64,000 bases of DNA from Trichococcus palustris (GCF_900114465.1 NZ_FOTD01000005.1:1-64000), one strand, 5' to 3'; shown: positions 1 through 9,660, counted from the first letter of the stretch. Program-made: numbers and translations. Notes: generated by a model from the sequence alone, not told the origin.

Positions 1-657
1 AATTTGACGTCGGACGTCATCTTGCCGGGCCAAACATTGACGTTGAGCGGATCTGTTACAGCAACCCAAACGGCAACGACTGCAACGCCAGCCAGTACGC
101 CTGCAGCAACCACACCGGTATCCACAAGCAAAGCGACCGTGACGGTAGCCTCCGGGGATACGTTATGGAAATTGGCCAACGCGAATGGCCTGACGGTTGC
201 GGAGCTGAAAGCCTTGAATAATTTGACGACCGACTATGTCTACCCAGGCCAATCACTCGTTTTAGCAAAGAGCGCGCAAACGCAAACACCAGCGCAGACG
301 GTGACCACTGTTGTTGCGGCAAATACAAGTGCAGACAGTATTTATACCGTCCAAAAAGGCGATACGCTTTATAAAATCGCTTCAGCCAACGGCATTTCAA
401 TCACTGAACTAAAAACGCTGAACAATTTGAGCTCAGACATCATCTTTGTGAACCAAACACTGAAAGTCAAACAAGCAGCTGCTGTCACTGTTGCCGCTGC
501 CCCTGCGACAACCTCTGCGGAGAAAACATACACGGTTAAGAAAGGCGATACGCTTTACTTCATCGCTAAGGAAAATGGTGTATCATTGGCTGAATTGATT
601 GAAGCAAACGGCATCACTTCTGACACCATCTATATCGGACAAGTAATCAATCTATAA
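1..657 (+). CDS. LysM-repeat cell-wall-binding protein, 3' part (start outside window)
   Basis: The reading frame is open from the first base, so this is the C-terminal part of a gene that begins before the window; a TTG at base 4 lies inside a LysM repeat and is not a credible start. The visible part holds the end of one LysM and three full LysM repeats, each with the G-D-T-L-(W/Y) core followed by an L-N-N-L or similar helix end and a (G/N)Q-x-(L/I) strand (cores near bases 156, 358 and 543). Thr/Ala/Gln-rich linkers separate them. LysM binds N-acetylglucosamine-containing glycans such as peptidoglycan, so an exported wall protein is likely; the catalytic part, if any, is not visible. It ends at a TAA before the leuS promoter. 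No strong terminator is evident after it. Confidence 0.85.
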   Translation, partial: NLTSDVILPGQTLTLSGSVTATQTATTATPASTPAATTPVSTSKATVTVASGDTLWKLANANGLTVAELKALNNLTTDYVYPGQSLVLAKSAQTQTPAQTVTTVVAANTSADSIYTVQKGDTLYKIASANGISITELKTLNNLSSDIIFVNQTLKVKQAAAVTVAAAPATTSAEKTYTVKKGDTLYFIAKENGVSLAELIEANGITSDTIYIGQVINL

Positions 658-686
658 GCAAGCGGCTGGGGTTTTGCACTTCGCCC

Positions 687-715
687 TTGAAGATTCAAAG
701 GTTATTTGATAGAAT
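687..715 (+). promoter_or_regulatory. Sigma-A-type promoter of the leuS T-box leader
   Basis: The -35 box TTGAAG (687-692) and the -10 box TAGAAT (710-715) are separated by exactly 17 bases. Transcription would start near 722, just ahead of the T-box leader. Confidence 0.6.
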
Positions 716-721
716 AACAGA

Positions 722-985
722 AGGATAAATTCATAAATATCAATAAACAAAGATAAGGAACAGTAAAGAGCTGCTTTTTTTTAGAGAGTGCATGGTTGGT
801 GGAAATGCATAATTGGTTCTCTTGAACTCGCCTTTGAGTTGTTCCGCTGAATAAAGTAGGCTGAACCGTTTCGCCGCGTTATAGGCATGATGAGGAATGT
901 ACATACATTCAATATAGGTGGTACCACGAATCCAATCGTCCTATAGACAGAACCAATGGCGGAATCTGTCTATAGGATTTTTTTT
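722..985 (+). promoter_or_regulatory. Leucine T-box riboswitch upstream of leuS
   Basis: Tandem RNA landmarks of a T-box are visible in order: AGAGAG near 783, the specifier region with CTC at 827-829 followed by the conserved CCTTTGAG-like segment, the T-box sequence GGTGGTACCACG (917-928), and a terminator hairpin whose arms TCCTATAGACAG (939-950) and CTGTCTATAGGA (966-977) pair perfectly before a run of T. Known T-boxes read uncharged tRNA; CTC is a leucine codon, matching the downstream LeuRS gene. Aligning this with the pheS leader in the same window places both specifiers at the same distance from the CCTTTGAG-like segment, which supports the assignment. Low charged tRNA-Leu should favour antitermination and leuS expression. 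Confidence 0.92.
939..985 (+). terminator. Regulated intrinsic terminator of the leuS T-box
   Basis: A perfect 12-bp stem (939-950 with 966-977) is followed by eight or more T. It competes with the antiterminator formed by the T-box sequence just upstream. Confidence 0.9.
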
Positions 986-1033
986 ATGGAATCATCTGCA
1001 CGAATGAAAAAAAGGAAAAGGATGTTGCTAATC

Positions 1034-3448
1034 ATGGGTTACAATCACAAAACGATTGAAAAGAAATGGCAAAAATATTGGTCCGACAACAGAACGTTTA
1101 AAACGACGGAAGGAGGCGGCAAACCAAAATATTACGTTTTGGATATGTTCCCTTATCCATCTGGACAAGGATTGCACGTAGGCCATCCGGAAGGGTATAC
1201 AGCTACGGATATCGTGGCTCGTTCAAAACGCGCACAAGGCTTCAATGTATTGCATCCGATGGGATGGGATGCCTTCGGATTGCCGGCTGAACAATATGCT
1301 TTGGACACAGGGAATGACCCTGCCGACTTCACAGCACACAACATCAAAACGTTCAAACGCCAAATCCAATCTTTAGGATTCAGCTACGACTGGAGCCGTG
1401 AAATCAATACGACCGATCCTAACTACTACAAGTGGACACAATGGATTTTCACAAAATTATTCGAAAAAGGCTTGGCATACGAGGCGGAAGTATCCGTTAA
1501 CTGGTGTCCTGCTTTGGGGACCGTGCTTGCCAATGAAGAAGTCATCGACGGTCTCAGCGAACGTGGTGGACACCCTGTCTATCGCAAACCGATGAGACAA
1601 TGGATGCTGAAAATCACCGCTTACGCAGAGCGCCTGTTGGATGATCTTGAGTTGGTGGATTGGCCGGACAGCATCAAAGAAATGCAACGCAATTGGATCG
1701 GCCGTTCTGAAGGGTCGAATGTGACCTTTAAAATCAAAGATACCGATAAAGACTTCACCGTCTTTACGACAAGACCGGATACGCTGTTTGGGGCAACTTA
1801 TGCCGTAATGGCGCCTGAATTGCCTTTGGTAAAGGAAATCATGTCCAGCGACCGAGCTGATGCGGTTGAAGCCTACATCGACTCCGTCTCACTGAAGAGC
1901 GACTTGGATCGTACCGAAATGGCGAAAGAAAAAACCGGTGTCTTCACTGGGGCGTATGCCATCAATCCTGTCAATGGGAAAGAAATCCCGATCTGGATTG
2001 CGGACTATGTTTTGGCGACATACGGTACGGGCGCCATCATGGCTGTCCCAGCCCACGATACCCGTGACTACGAATTCGCAAAAACGTTTGATATCGAAAT
2101 CATTCCCGTTCTGGAAGGCGGCAATGTCGAAGTTGAGGCCTTTACGGAGGATGGGTTGCACATCAACTCTGACTTCCTGAACGGTTTGGATAAAGTGACG
2201 GCCATTGCAAAAATGAACGAATGGCTTGTTGAAAATCAAATCGGTGAAACGGTCATCTCGTACCGCTTGAGAGACTGGCTGTTCTCGAGACAAAGATATT
2301 GGGGAGAACCGATTCCGGTCATCCATTGGGAAGATGGCACGTCAACCACTGTTCCTGAAAAGGAACTGCCCTTGCTGCTTCCGAAAACCGATAAAGTGAA
2401 ACCGAGCGGCACCGGTGAATCCCCGCTGGCAGTCATTGATGAATGGGTGAATGTCGTTGACCCTGAAACGGGAATGAAAGGCCGCCGCGAAACCAATACG
2501 ATGCCACAATGGGCGGGTAGCTCATGGTACTTCCTCCGCTTCATGGATTCGCACAATCCGGATGAGCTGGCTTCAAAAGAACGACTGGATTATTGGCAAA
2601 ATGTCGACCTCTATATCGGCGGAGCGGAACATGCCGTGCTTCACTTGCTGTATGCACGTTTCTGGCATAAATTCCTTTACGACTTGGGAATCGTCCCTAC
2701 CAAAGAGCCATTCCAAAAACTATTCAATCAAGGGATGATTTTGGGCGAGAACAATGAAAAAATGTCCAAATCAAAAGGCAATGTCGTCAATCCGGATGAT
2801 ATCGTGGAACGTTATGGCGCAGATACCTTGCGCATGTACGAAATGTTCATGGGACCTTTGGATGCCTCTTCCGCTTGGAGCGAAAATGGTATCGAAGGAA
2901 GCCGTAAATTCTTGGACCGCGTGTGGCGCATGATTTTTGATGAAGATGACAAAGTGAGAGACCGTATTACGACAGTCAATGCGCATACTTTGGAAAAGGT
3001 TTACCATCAGACAGTCAAAAAAGTGACGGAAGACTACAATAACCTGCACTTCAACACCGCCATCTCCCAAATGATGATTTTTGTCAATGAAGCCTACAAA
3101 GCGGATTCCTTACCATTTGAATACATTGAAGGCTTTGTGCAATTGTTGGCTCCGATTGCGCCGCATATGTGTGAAGAAATATGGGAGAAATTTGGGAATA
3201 AAGAAGGCATTTCTTACGTACAATGGCCTGCATATGATGAATCATTCTTAAAAGAAGATGAAATTGAAGTTGTTTTCCAAATAAACGGAAAAGTCAAAAC
3301 AAAAGAAATGGTTTCTTCGGATATTTCAAAGGATGACATGATTGCAATGGCATTGGAAAATAACATCATCAAAAAAGGCACTGAAGGGAAAACCGTCAGA
3401 AAAGTGATCGCCATTCCTGGTAAGTTAGTCAACATCGTAGCTAATTAA
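1034..3448 (+). CDS. leuS: Leucyl-tRNA synthetase
   Basis: Class I aminoacyl-tRNA synthetase that charges tRNA-Leu in the cytoplasm. The protein has 804 residues, the usual bacterial length. The ATP-binding HIGH motif appears as HVGH (residues 48-51) and KMSKS near residue 577; the CP1 editing domain with the T-T-R-P-D-T segment lies between them, and the [11 protein letters not shown] segment precedes KMSKS. An in-frame ATG at 956 exists, but it lies inside the T-box terminator; ATG 1034 has an AAAAGGA Shine-Dalgarno and gives the expected N-terminus ([12 protein letters not shown]). Expression should depend on the leucine T-box in front. The gene is monocistronic, followed by a structured intergenic region. 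Confidence 0.97.
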   Translation: MGYNHKTIEKKWQKYWSDNRTFKTTEGGGKPKYYVLDMFPYPSGQGLHVGHPEGYTATDIVARSKRAQGFNVLHPMGWDAFGLPAEQYALDTGNDPADFTAHNIKTFKRQIQSLGFSYDWSREINTTDPNYYKWTQWIFTKLFEKGLAYEAEVSVNWCPALGTVLANEEVIDGLSERGGHPVYRKPMRQWMLKITAYAERLLDDLELVDWPDSIKEMQRNWIGRSEGSNVTFKIKDTDKDFTVFTTRPDTLFGATYAVMAPELPLVKEIMSSDRADAVEAYIDSVSLKSDLDRTEMAKEKTGVFTGAYAINPVNGKEIPIWIADYVLATYGTGAIMAVPAHDTRDYEFAKTFDIEIIPVLEGGNVEVEAFTEDGLHINSDFLNGLDKVTAIAKMNEWLVENQIGETVISYRLRDWLFSRQRYWGEPIPVIHWEDGTSTTVPEKELPLLLPKTDKVKPSGTGESPLAVIDEWVNVVDPETGMKGRRETNTMPQWAGSSWYFLRFMDSHNPDELASKERLDYWQNVDLYIGGAEHAVLHLLYARFWHKFLYDLGIVPTKEPFQKLFNQGMILGENNEKMSKSKGNVVNPDDIVERYGADTLRMYEMFMGPLDASSAWSENGIEGSRKFLDRVWRMIFDEDDKVRDRITTVNAHTLEKVYHQTVKKVTEDYNNLHFNTAISQMMIFVNEAYKADSLPFEYIEGFVQLLAPIAPHMCEEIWEKFGNKEGISYVQWPAYDESFLKEDEIEVVFQINGKVKTKEMVSSDISKDDMIAMALENNIIKKGTEGKTVRKVIAIPGKLVNIVAN

Positions 3449-3483
3449 GCTGCATTCACAACTATAAGGGATTGCCGTATCAT

Positions 3484-3612
3484 AAGAATGAGACAAAAAG
3501 CGTTTAGACCCGAATCACTGGAGCGAATAAGCGGAGTATGGTCACGGACCATCTGAGCATTATCCGTGAAGTGACTTCGGGTCTGCTTTTGGAACACGCT
3601 TAGAGAGTGCGA
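3484..3612. repeat. Imperfect palindromic intergenic element after leuS
   Basis: A nested inverted structure of about 120-130 bases fills much of the 318-base gap between leuS and the convergent deacetylase gene. The outer arms are AAGCGT and ACGCTT; the next arms are AGACCCGAA..TCACT and AGTGACTTCGGGTCT; the core is a hairpin ATGGTC-ACG-GACCAT near 3538-3552. No reading frame in it looks coding. Its layered symmetry suggests a dispersed palindromic repeat or a structured transcript, but no second copy is present in this window, so the repeat status is inference. The rest of the gap to 3696 shows nothing I recognise. Confidence 0.5.
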
Positions 3613-3696
3613 TGATTCGCTGTAGGGACTGAGCACGAAGCGGTCTTACCGGATCCCCCCGCGAAAGAGGACACGGTTACGATTGATTAATAGGAA

Positions 3697-3741
3697 AAAA
3701 GAAAGAGGCTAGGACTTATTTGTCCCTGCCTCATTCTTTTT
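3697..3741. terminator. Bidirectional terminator between leuS and the deacetylase gene
   Basis: Inverted arms AAAGAGGC-ta-GGAC and GTCC-ct-GCCTC with an A-run on the left and a T-run on the right can terminate transcription from both convergent genes. Confidence 0.75.
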
Positions 3742-3766
3742 TCAGCTTTTGTTCAGTCACCGTATA

Positions 3767-5188
3767 TTATTGTGGAATTTTCAATACTTGCCCGATGCTG
3801 ATCAGATTTGGGTTGGAGATGTTGTTTGCCGATACAATTTGTTGGATGGTGATGCCATAACGAAGTGCGATGGCATACAAGGTGTCGCCAGCTTTCACTG
3901 TATAGGTCGTTCCTGTAGTAGGAGTAGGTGTTGGTGTGGTTCCCGCACCAGGGATGGTGAGCACCTGTCCGACGCTGATCAGATTGGCATTGGCAATATT
4001 ATTGGCCGAAACGATCTGCTGGATGGTCACTCCGTACCGTAGAGCTATCGCATACAAAGTATCCCCGGATTTAACCGTGTAGGTCGTACCGGTTGAAGGA
4101 GTAGGCGTTGGAGTCGGCGTCGGTGTGGTTCCCGCACCAGGGATGGTGAGCACCTGTCCGACCCTGATCAGATTGGCATTAGCAATATTATTGGCTGAAA
4201 CGATCTGCTGGACGGTCACGCCGTACTGCAAAGCTATCCCATACAAAGTATCCCCGGATTTAACCGTGTAGGTCGTACCGGTTGAAGGAGTAGGCGTTGG
4301 AGTCGGTGTGGTTCCCGTACCAGGGATAGTGAGTACCTGTCCGACCCTGATCAGATTGGCATCGGTCAGGTTGTTGGCCGAAACAAGCTGCTGAACGGTG
4401 ACGCCATAGCGGAGTGCGATGCCATATAAGGTATCCCCGGCTTGCACCGTATAGCTTGCGCCAGTTCCGCTACCGGGAACACTGGCCATGTTCCTTAATT
4501 GGGAAATGGTCACAAAAGAATATCCCATCGCTCTCAGTTGTGAAATGATGTTAGGCAAGGCTGAAGAGGTTCCGTTTGCGCCGTAGCCTGCATGCATCAA
4601 TATGATAGCACCCGGAACGATATTGTTGATGACACGGTTATAGATATCCGTTGAAGAATTTCCGGTCCAGTCCAGGGAATCAATCGTCCATTGCAACGTA
4701 TAAGCATAGCCGGCATCGCCTACCGTTTGCAAGACCGTCGAGTTGTATGCTCCATAAGGGGCACGGAAGTAAGGTTTTGTGCTCTTGCCTGTGAGATTGC
4801 TTATGATTGTTTCGGTTCGATTGATTTGATTGGTCATTTCCGCGGTGGAAATGGTAGTGAAATCTGGATGGTCGTAGGAATGGTTCCCGATATCGTGTCC
4901 GGCAGCGACGATGTTTTTAATCGCCTGGGGATGATTTTCCGCACCTTGACCGGTCAAAAAGAAAGTGGCTTTGACATTATTGGCAGACAGCACATTCAGT
5001 ATGGATTGGATGTTATAGCCGTCCGATCCATCATCAAAAGTCAAGGCGACAACTTTATTGGTTGTGGATCCTTGGTAAATTATTTGTGAGGTCGCCGCTA
5101 ATGCGGACGGTGCCGTAAAAGCAAAGAGCAAGAAGAACGAAAAGATCAGTCCGGAAATGTTTCTGAACACTTTAGAGTGGGTACTCAT
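3767..5188 (-). CDS. Secreted polysaccharide deacetylase (NodB domain) with four LysM repeats
   Basis: The 473-residue product starts with a signal peptide (hydrophobic core about residues 12-30, likely cleavage after A-L-A). A NodB / carbohydrate esterase 4 domain follows: TFDDG at residues 50-54 (catalytic Asp and metal Asp), H-S-Y-D-H metal ligands near residue 102, F-R-A-P-Y-G near 143, and a final I-L-M-H-A. Four LysM repeats occupy about residues 244-286, 304-346, 367-409 and 427-473, joined by Thr-Pro repeat linkers. The family removes acetyl groups from GlcNAc or MurNAc in peptidoglycan or from related glycans; the exact substrate cannot be told. The start has an AGAGGT Shine-Dalgarno. 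LysM repeats 2 and 3 are almost identical at DNA level, implying recent internal duplication. Confidence 0.93.
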   Translation of the reverse strand: MSTHSKVFRNISGLIFSFFLLFAFTAPSALAATSQIIYQGSTTNKVVALTFDDGSDGYNIQSILNVLSANNVKATFFLTGQGAENHPQAIKNIVAAGHDIGNHSYDHPDFTTISTAEMTNQINRTETIISNLTGKSTKPYFRAPYGAYNSTVLQTVGDAGYAYTLQWTIDSLDWTGNSSTDIYNRVINNIVPGAIILMHAGYGANGTSSALPNIISQLRAMGYSFVTISQLRNMASVPGSGTGASYTVQAGDTLYGIALRYGVTVQQLVSANNLTDANLIRVGQVLTIPGTGTTPTPTPTPSTGTTYTVKSGDTLYGIALQYGVTVQQIVSANNIANANLIRVGQVLTIPGAGTTPTPTPTPTPSTGTTYTVKSGDTLYAIALRYGVTIQQIVSANNIANANLISVGQVLTIPGAGTTPTPTPTTGTTYTVKAGDTLYAIALRYGITIQQIVSANNISNPNLISIGQVLKIPQ

Positions 5189-5504
5189 CTTTATACCTCT
5201 TTTCTATTCAATTGAGAGCAACGGCATGTGACTGAACAACACAATTGAACGAAGTGACATCCAGGAATGAAGCAGCGGCGTTAGTCGCGGAGTTGAGGGT
5301 GGGGGGGCCGATTTACTACTTTATTACATTCTAATTTTAACACAAACAGCCTCTAATGGATAAGAAAACGCTATCATGATGCAGAGCAGCCTAAAAATAG
5401 TTGGATATGAAAATCATCCAATAGTAAAATGTCTAATGAATCGGGGAAAACCTCCCAATTTTGGTTAAGAGTTTCATAATTAACAGAAAAAGCGCAACGT
5501 TTGA
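5189..5504. other. Gene-free intergenic stretch between deacetylase and flippase genes
   Basis: The divergent spacer holds no credible reading frame. On the minus strand a TTAAAAT-type -10 can be read near 5336, plausible for the deacetylase. A cre-like 14-mer (5363-5376) and a small hairpin with TTGGAT and ATCCAA arms (near 5400-5420) are the only other structures seen. A run of seven G lies near 5303. Confidence 0.5.
5363..5376. promoter_or_regulatory. cre-like site (candidate CcpA operator)
   Basis: AGAAAACGCTATCA matches the cre consensus TGWNANCGNTNWCA at 13 of 14 positions. It lies about 175 bases upstream of the deacetylase start, upstream of its probable -10. CcpA is encoded in this window. 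Functional relevance is inference. Confidence 0.4.
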
Positions 5505-5532
5505 TTGAAAAAGTTCTGATTTTTGGTAAAAT
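5505..5532 (+). promoter_or_regulatory. Promoter of the MurJ/YtgP-like gene
   Basis: TTGAAA (5505-5510), a 16-base spacer and TAAAAT (5527-5532) form a good sigma-A promoter about 60 bases ahead of the start codon. Confidence 0.6.
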
Positions 5533-5592
5533 ATTTGAGTAATGTCATAATCATTCTCTTATATTTTATTTCAGAGAGAAAGCAGGTAGTAA

Positions 5593-7251
5593 ATGTCAGA
5601 AAATAAACAGTTAAATGAAAATAACGAGACGACCAATGATAAGATGGTGCAAGGTACCTTCTGGATGACTTTCGGAAGTATTTTTTCGAGGCTGATCGGT
5701 GCCCTCTACATCATTCCTTGGAACGCGTTGATGGGGTCTACCGACGCGGCGAATACGGCAAATGCCTTGTATTCGATCGGCTATACGCCGTATCAGCTTT
5801 TCCTGTCGATTGGGATTGCCGGCTTCCCGGCCGCAATGTCAAAACAAGTTGCGCAGTATAATGCGAAAAATCAATATCGCACAGGGATAGACATCTTTCA
5901 GAAGAGCATGTATTTCATGGTGTTCACCGGGGTGATAAGCAGTGCCTTGATGTATCTTCTGGCGCCGATGATCGCCCAAAACAGTCCGGCCGCTTCCGTT
6001 GCGGACGGCACCATGGTTATTCGGGCCTTGGCACCCGCCCTGTTGTTGGTTCCGGCATTGAGTTTGATGCGCGGTTTTTTCCAGGGTTATCAGGATATGG
6101 TCCCGTCTGCCATTTCTCAGGTCATCGAGCAAATCGCGCGCGTCCTTTATTTGCTGGGTGCGACCTATATCGTGATGAGCCTGTTGGATGGCAACATCGC
6201 GAACGCCGTAGCCCATTCCACTTTCGCAGCCTTCATTGGTGCGATTGCAGCGACCATCGTTTTGCTGTTCTATTATAAGAAACAGATGTCTTCCTATCAG
6301 TCGGTCATTGCAACGAGCGAACCATCAAGCAATCTTCAAACGACGGCCGCCATCAAGAGCATGTTGAAGGAATCCATCCCGTTCATCATCATCGGGTCAG
6401 GGATTACGTTCGCCAAAATGATCGATCAGGTATCATTTAAACCGATGATGGAAAGTTTGACGAATTATTCCGGCAAAGAAATAGAAGATCTGTTCGGGCT
6501 TTTCAGCTTCAATTCCGATAAATTGATCATGATCATCGTTTCCTTGGCAGTCGGGATGGCCACCGCGGCCGTGCCGTTGATCGCCGCCGAATTTACGAAA
6601 GGCAACTTCAAAGTTTTACAAAGCCAGATCAGGGAAATCATCCAGTTGTTTGCCTTCATCATGCTTCCGGCTTCGCTGGGGATGATGATCGTTTCCGAAC
6701 CGATCTATAACGTGTTTTATCCGGTTCATCCGGATGGCCCCGCCATCCTGGCCGTATCGGCGTTAATGAGCATCGTATTGGGGTTGTTTACGGTTTTAGG
6801 CTCCATCCTCCAGTCCTTGAGCAAGCATAAAACGATGATCACGTACTTGTTGATCGGCTTGGCTGTGAAGGCCATCGTGCAATATCCGATGTTGGCATTG
6901 TTCGATACGGCCGGGGCATTGATCGCAACGACCATCGGATTTTTTGTGACATCCGTATTGAGCGGTTGGAAAATCTATCAGATGACACATTTCGGATTAG
7001 CCGGAACGTTGAAAAAATCAGGCAAAATCCTGTTGGTGGCCTTGCTGATGGCCTTGTGCGCCTACATTGCGCTAAAAGTTTCCATGGCCTTCATCCCGGT
7101 CGACAGGAAAATATACGCTTTGTTGGTAGTGATGATCGTAGCCGCAGTCGGCGGGATCGTCTATCTTGGCCTGACCTTGAAATTGCGCATCGCCGATGAT
7201 ATCTTGGGCAAAAAAGCAGTAGCGTTAAGAAGAAAATTACATATCAAATAA
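5593..7251 (+). CDS. murJ: MurJ/YtgP-like lipid II flippase, polysaccharide biosynthesis (MOP) family
   Basis: A 552-residue integral membrane protein with about 14 hydrophobic segments spread over its whole length. The N-terminus (K-M-V-Q-G-T-F-W-M-T-F-G with I-G-A-L-Y-I-I-P soon after) matches the Firmicute YtgP branch of the MOP superfamily, whose Bacillus member can act as the lipid II flippase for peptidoglycan synthesis. It probably moves an undecaprenyl-linked precursor across the cytoplasmic membrane. The neighbouring RsuA-type gene 60 bases downstream reproduces the ytgP-ytzG order of bacilli, which supports the family call. Whether it is the main MurJ or a paralogue for another polysaccharide cannot be decided from this window. 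Confidence 0.85.
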   Translation: MSENKQLNENNETTNDKMVQGTFWMTFGSIFSRLIGALYIIPWNALMGSTDAANTANALYSIGYTPYQLFLSIGIAGFPAAMSKQVAQYNAKNQYRTGIDIFQKSMYFMVFTGVISSALMYLLAPMIAQNSPAASVADGTMVIRALAPALLLVPALSLMRGFFQGYQDMVPSAISQVIEQIARVLYLLGATYIVMSLLDGNIANAVAHSTFAAFIGAIAATIVLLFYYKKQMSSYQSVIATSEPSSNLQTTAAIKSMLKESIPFIIIGSGITFAKMIDQVSFKPMMESLTNYSGKEIEDLFGLFSFNSDKLIMIIVSLAVGMATAAVPLIAAEFTKGNFKVLQSQIREIIQLFAFIMLPASLGMMIVSEPIYNVFYPVHPDGPAILAVSALMSIVLGLFTVLGSILQSLSKHKTMITYLLIGLAVKAIVQYPMLALFDTAGALIATTIGFFVTSVLSGWKIYQMTHFGLAGTLKKSGKILLVALLMALCAYIALKVSMAFIPVDRKIYALLVVMIVAAVGGIVYLGLTLKLRIADDILGKKAVALRRKLHIK

Positions 7252-7269
7252 GAATAGATGAAATCGAGA

Positions 7270-7300
7270 AGCAGCCTTTATGGATGCTTTTTGATTTTTA
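7270..7300 (+). terminator. Weak hairpin with T-rich tail after the flippase gene
   Basis: AAGCA and TGCTT arms are followed by TTTTTGATTTTT. The stem is short, so partial readthrough into the pseudouridine synthase gene is likely. Confidence 0.4.
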
Positions 7301-7313
7301 TGGGAGGATAATT

Positions 7314-8057
7314 ATGCGTCTAGATAAATTGCTTTCGAATTCCGGGTACGGATCCAGAAAAGAAGTCAAACAGCTTTTAAAGAATAAAGTAGTCACCGTC
7401 AACGGGAAGGTCCAATCCAAAGGGGAGGCGAAAGTGGACAGTGAGAAAGATGTCATTTTGGTCGGCGGGGAAGCAGTCCATTACCAAGAATTCATCTATA
7501 TCATGATGAACAAGCCGCAGGGCGTCCTCAGCGCAACGGAAGACAACCATCAAAAAACGGTGATCGATCTGCTTCCATTAGAATTCCAGGAATATGAGCC
7601 CTTTCCGGTAGGACGGCTAGATAAAGACACTGAAGGGCTGCTCCTATTGACGAATGATGGAAAATTGGCTCATTTTCTGTTGTCGCCAAAAAGGCACGTG
7701 GACAAGGTTTATTTGGCCGAAATCGCTGGCATCATGTCAGAAGCCGATCGCCAAACTTTTGAAAAAGGGGTCATTCTGGAAGATGGCTATCTGTGTTTGC
7801 CCGCAAAGATGGATGTTCTGTCCATTGATGAAGAAAAGGCAACCTCGGAAGTCCACATCACGATCAAAGAAGGAAAATTCCATCAGGTGAAAAGGATGGT
7901 GATGGCAGTAGGCAAAGAGGTGACCTACCTGAAAAGGATGACGATGGGACCGTTGCAGCTGGATGAAAAGCTGGCAAAAGGGGCGTACCGCCTCTTGAGT
8001 GAGGCCGAAATTGCGATTTTAAGAGAACATTTACCGGATTCGATTAGAAAATCCTAA
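7314..8057 (+). CDS. rsuA: RsuA-family rRNA pseudouridine synthase
   Basis: Converts a uridine in ribosomal RNA (16S in the RsuA group) to pseudouridine. The 247-residue protein has an N-terminal S4 RNA-binding domain (about residues 1-60, M-R-L-D-K-L-L-S-N-S-G-Y-G-S-R) and the catalytic domain with G-R-L-D-K-D-T-E-G-L-L-L-L-T-N-D-G, whose Asp is the catalytic nucleophile. An in-frame ATG at 7284 lies inside the preceding hairpin; ATG 7314 is preceded by GGGAGGA at 7302-7308 and begins the S4 domain, so it is chosen. The position next to the YtgP-like gene parallels ytzG in bacilli. The exact target uridine is not visible from sequence. Confidence 0.9.
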   Translation: MRLDKLLSNSGYGSRKEVKQLLKNKVVTVNGKVQSKGEAKVDSEKDVILVGGEAVHYQEFIYIMMNKPQGVLSATEDNHQKTVIDLLPLEFQEYEPFPVGRLDKDTEGLLLLTNDGKLAHFLLSPKRHVDKVYLAEIAGIMSEADRQTFEKGVILEDGYLCLPAKMDVLSIDEEKATSEVHITIKEGKFHQVKRMVMAVGKEVTYLKRMTMGPLQLDEKLAKGAYRLLSEAEIAILREHLPDSIRKS

Positions 8058-8095
8058 GATTTCCTGCGGAATAGGGTGGAGAAACAGAGGTTCAC

Positions 8096-8124
8096 TTTTG
8101 AAAAAGGCCTAAAAGTGATATGAT
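8096..8124 (+). promoter_or_regulatory. Probable pepV promoter
   Basis: TATGAT (8119-8124) has a T-rich -35 region (TTTTGA at 8096-8101, 17-base spacer; TTGAAA is also present at 8098-8103 with a short spacer). It lies 34 bases before the pepV start. Confidence 0.5.
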
Positions 8125-8158
8125 GGAAGCATGATATTTTAAGTTAGGAAGTGTCCAT

Positions 8159-9562
8159 ATGGAAATCAATTGGAAAAATGAAGTTGAAGCAAGAAAAGAG
8201 GATTTGTTGAAGGACCTGTTCACACTGTTGCGCATCGACAGTGTCAGGGATGATTCAAAAATAACGCCTGATGCCCCTGTCGGTTCGGGACCGAAGGCAG
8301 CCTTGGAAGCCTTTTTGGCGATAGCGGAACGCGACGGCTTTACAACAAAAAATGTAGGAAACTTAGCAGGCCATATCGAATACGGCGACGGCGAAGAATT
8401 GATGGGCGTATTCGGCCATGTCGACGTAGTCCCTACCGGTACGGGCTGGGATACAGATCCGTTCGAACCAGTCATCAAGGATGAACGCATCTATGCACGC
8501 GGCGCCAGCGATGATAAAGGCCCAACCATGGCTGCATACTATGCATTGAAAATCATCCGTGATCTGAAACTGCCTATCTCGAAAAAAGTCCGCGTCATCA
8601 TCGGTACGGACGAAGAGAGCGGCTGGAAATGCATGGATTACTACTTGAGCCATGAACAAAAACCTGATTTCGGGTTCTCCCCGGACGCCGACTTCCCAAT
8701 CATCAACGGTGAAAAAGGCATGCAGACATTCATGGTCCAATTCAGAGGCGACAACAAGGGCGGGAAAAACGAGTTGTTGAGCTTTGATTCCGGTTTGCGC
8801 GAAAATATGGTGCCGCAAGACGCCACGGCGGTATTTAACAGCGAGGAAGCCGAAAAGATCGAAAAAGCTTTCGAAACATTCCTGGCAAACAATCCTGTTT
8901 CCGGAACAATCAAAGTGGACGGCAAAGAAGTCACGATTGAGTTGGTAGGGAAAGCTGCCCACGGTATGAATCCAGCTGCGGGTATCAATGCGGGTACTTA
9001 TCTGGCTGCGCTCCTGAATACATTCCAATTCGGCGGACAAGCTGCGGTATTCCTGGAATTGATCACGGATTGTCTTCACTTGGAACACAATGCGACAAAA
9101 ATGAAACTGTCCTATACGGATGCCGTTATGGGCGACTTGACCATGAATGCGGGCATCTTTACTTTCACGCCGACAACCGGTGGGGAAGTAGCCTTGAACT
9201 TCCGTTATCCGCAAGGGGTATCTGAAGAAGGAATCGAAATCAAACTGGAAGCTGCTCTTGCGGAATACGGTGTAACCATCGCAAAAGGCGGACATGGCAA
9301 ATTGCCGCATTACGTACCTGCGGATGATCCATTGGTGAAAACGTTATTGGATGTCTACGAAAAACATACCGGCCTGAAAGGGCATGAACGCTCAATCGGC
9401 GGCGGCACATACGGCCGCTTGTTGGAACGCGGCGTTGCTTACGGCGCGATGTTCCCGGACAGTATCGACACGATGCACCAAGCAAACGAATTCCTGGCGT
9501 TGGATGATTTATTCCGTGCCACAGCCATCTATGCGGATGCCATGTACCAATTGCTGAAATAA
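8159..9562 (+). CDS. pepV: Dipeptidase PepV (M20 metallopeptidase)
   Basis: A 467-residue cytoplasmic dizinc dipeptidase that splits a wide range of dipeptides, part of peptide and nitrogen use in lactic acid bacteria. H87 and D89 (in F-G-H-V-D-V-V-P) sit at the same positions as the zinc ligand and neighbour in the well studied lactobacillar PepV. Further family landmarks are R-G-A-S-D-D-K-G-P (bridging Asp), G-T-D-E-E-S-G-W (catalytic and ligand Glu), F-S-P-D-A-D-F-P (Asp ligand) and the C-terminal M-H-Q-A-N-E-F (His ligand). The Shine-Dalgarno is AGGAAG. It stands alone, with its own promoter and a terminator behind it. Confidence 0.96.
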   Translation: MEINWKNEVEARKEDLLKDLFTLLRIDSVRDDSKITPDAPVGSGPKAALEAFLAIAERDGFTTKNVGNLAGHIEYGDGEELMGVFGHVDVVPTGTGWDTDPFEPVIKDERIYARGASDDKGPTMAAYYALKIIRDLKLPISKKVRVIIGTDEESGWKCMDYYLSHEQKPDFGFSPDADFPIINGEKGMQTFMVQFRGDNKGGKNELLSFDSGLRENMVPQDATAVFNSEEAEKIEKAFETFLANNPVSGTIKVDGKEVTIELVGKAAHGMNPAAGINAGTYLAALLNTFQFGGQAAVFLELITDCLHLEHNATKMKLSYTDAVMGDLTMNAGIFTFTPTTGGEVALNFRYPQGVSEEGIEIKLEAALAEYGVTIAKGGHGKLPHYVPADDPLVKTLLDVYEKHTGLKGHERSIGGGTYGRLLERGVAYGAMFPDSIDTMHQANEFLALDDLFRATAIYADAMYQLLK

Positions 9563-9593
9563 TGGCGAAAACTATTTTACGTTAACAAAAAAG

Positions 9594-9660
9594 ATAAGCA
9601 CTCAGGATTTATCCGGGACTTTTTAGTCTGTTTCGGAAAAATCTCGAGTGCTTTTTCTAT
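9594..9660. terminator. Terminator between pepV and the HAD gene
   Basis: AGCACTC and GAGTGCT arms enclose a longer loop with internal pairing, with an A-run before and TTTTTCT after, so it can serve both convergent genes. Confidence 0.65.

Noticed and set aside
956-1033. Longer leuS start at ATG 956
   Set aside because: The codon is inside the T-box terminator stem-loop; translation from it would be incompatible with the leader.
8363-9310. 315-codon frame opposite pepV
   Set aside because: It lies fully antisense to a complete, motif-rich pepV gene, has no ribosome site and no recognisable domain.
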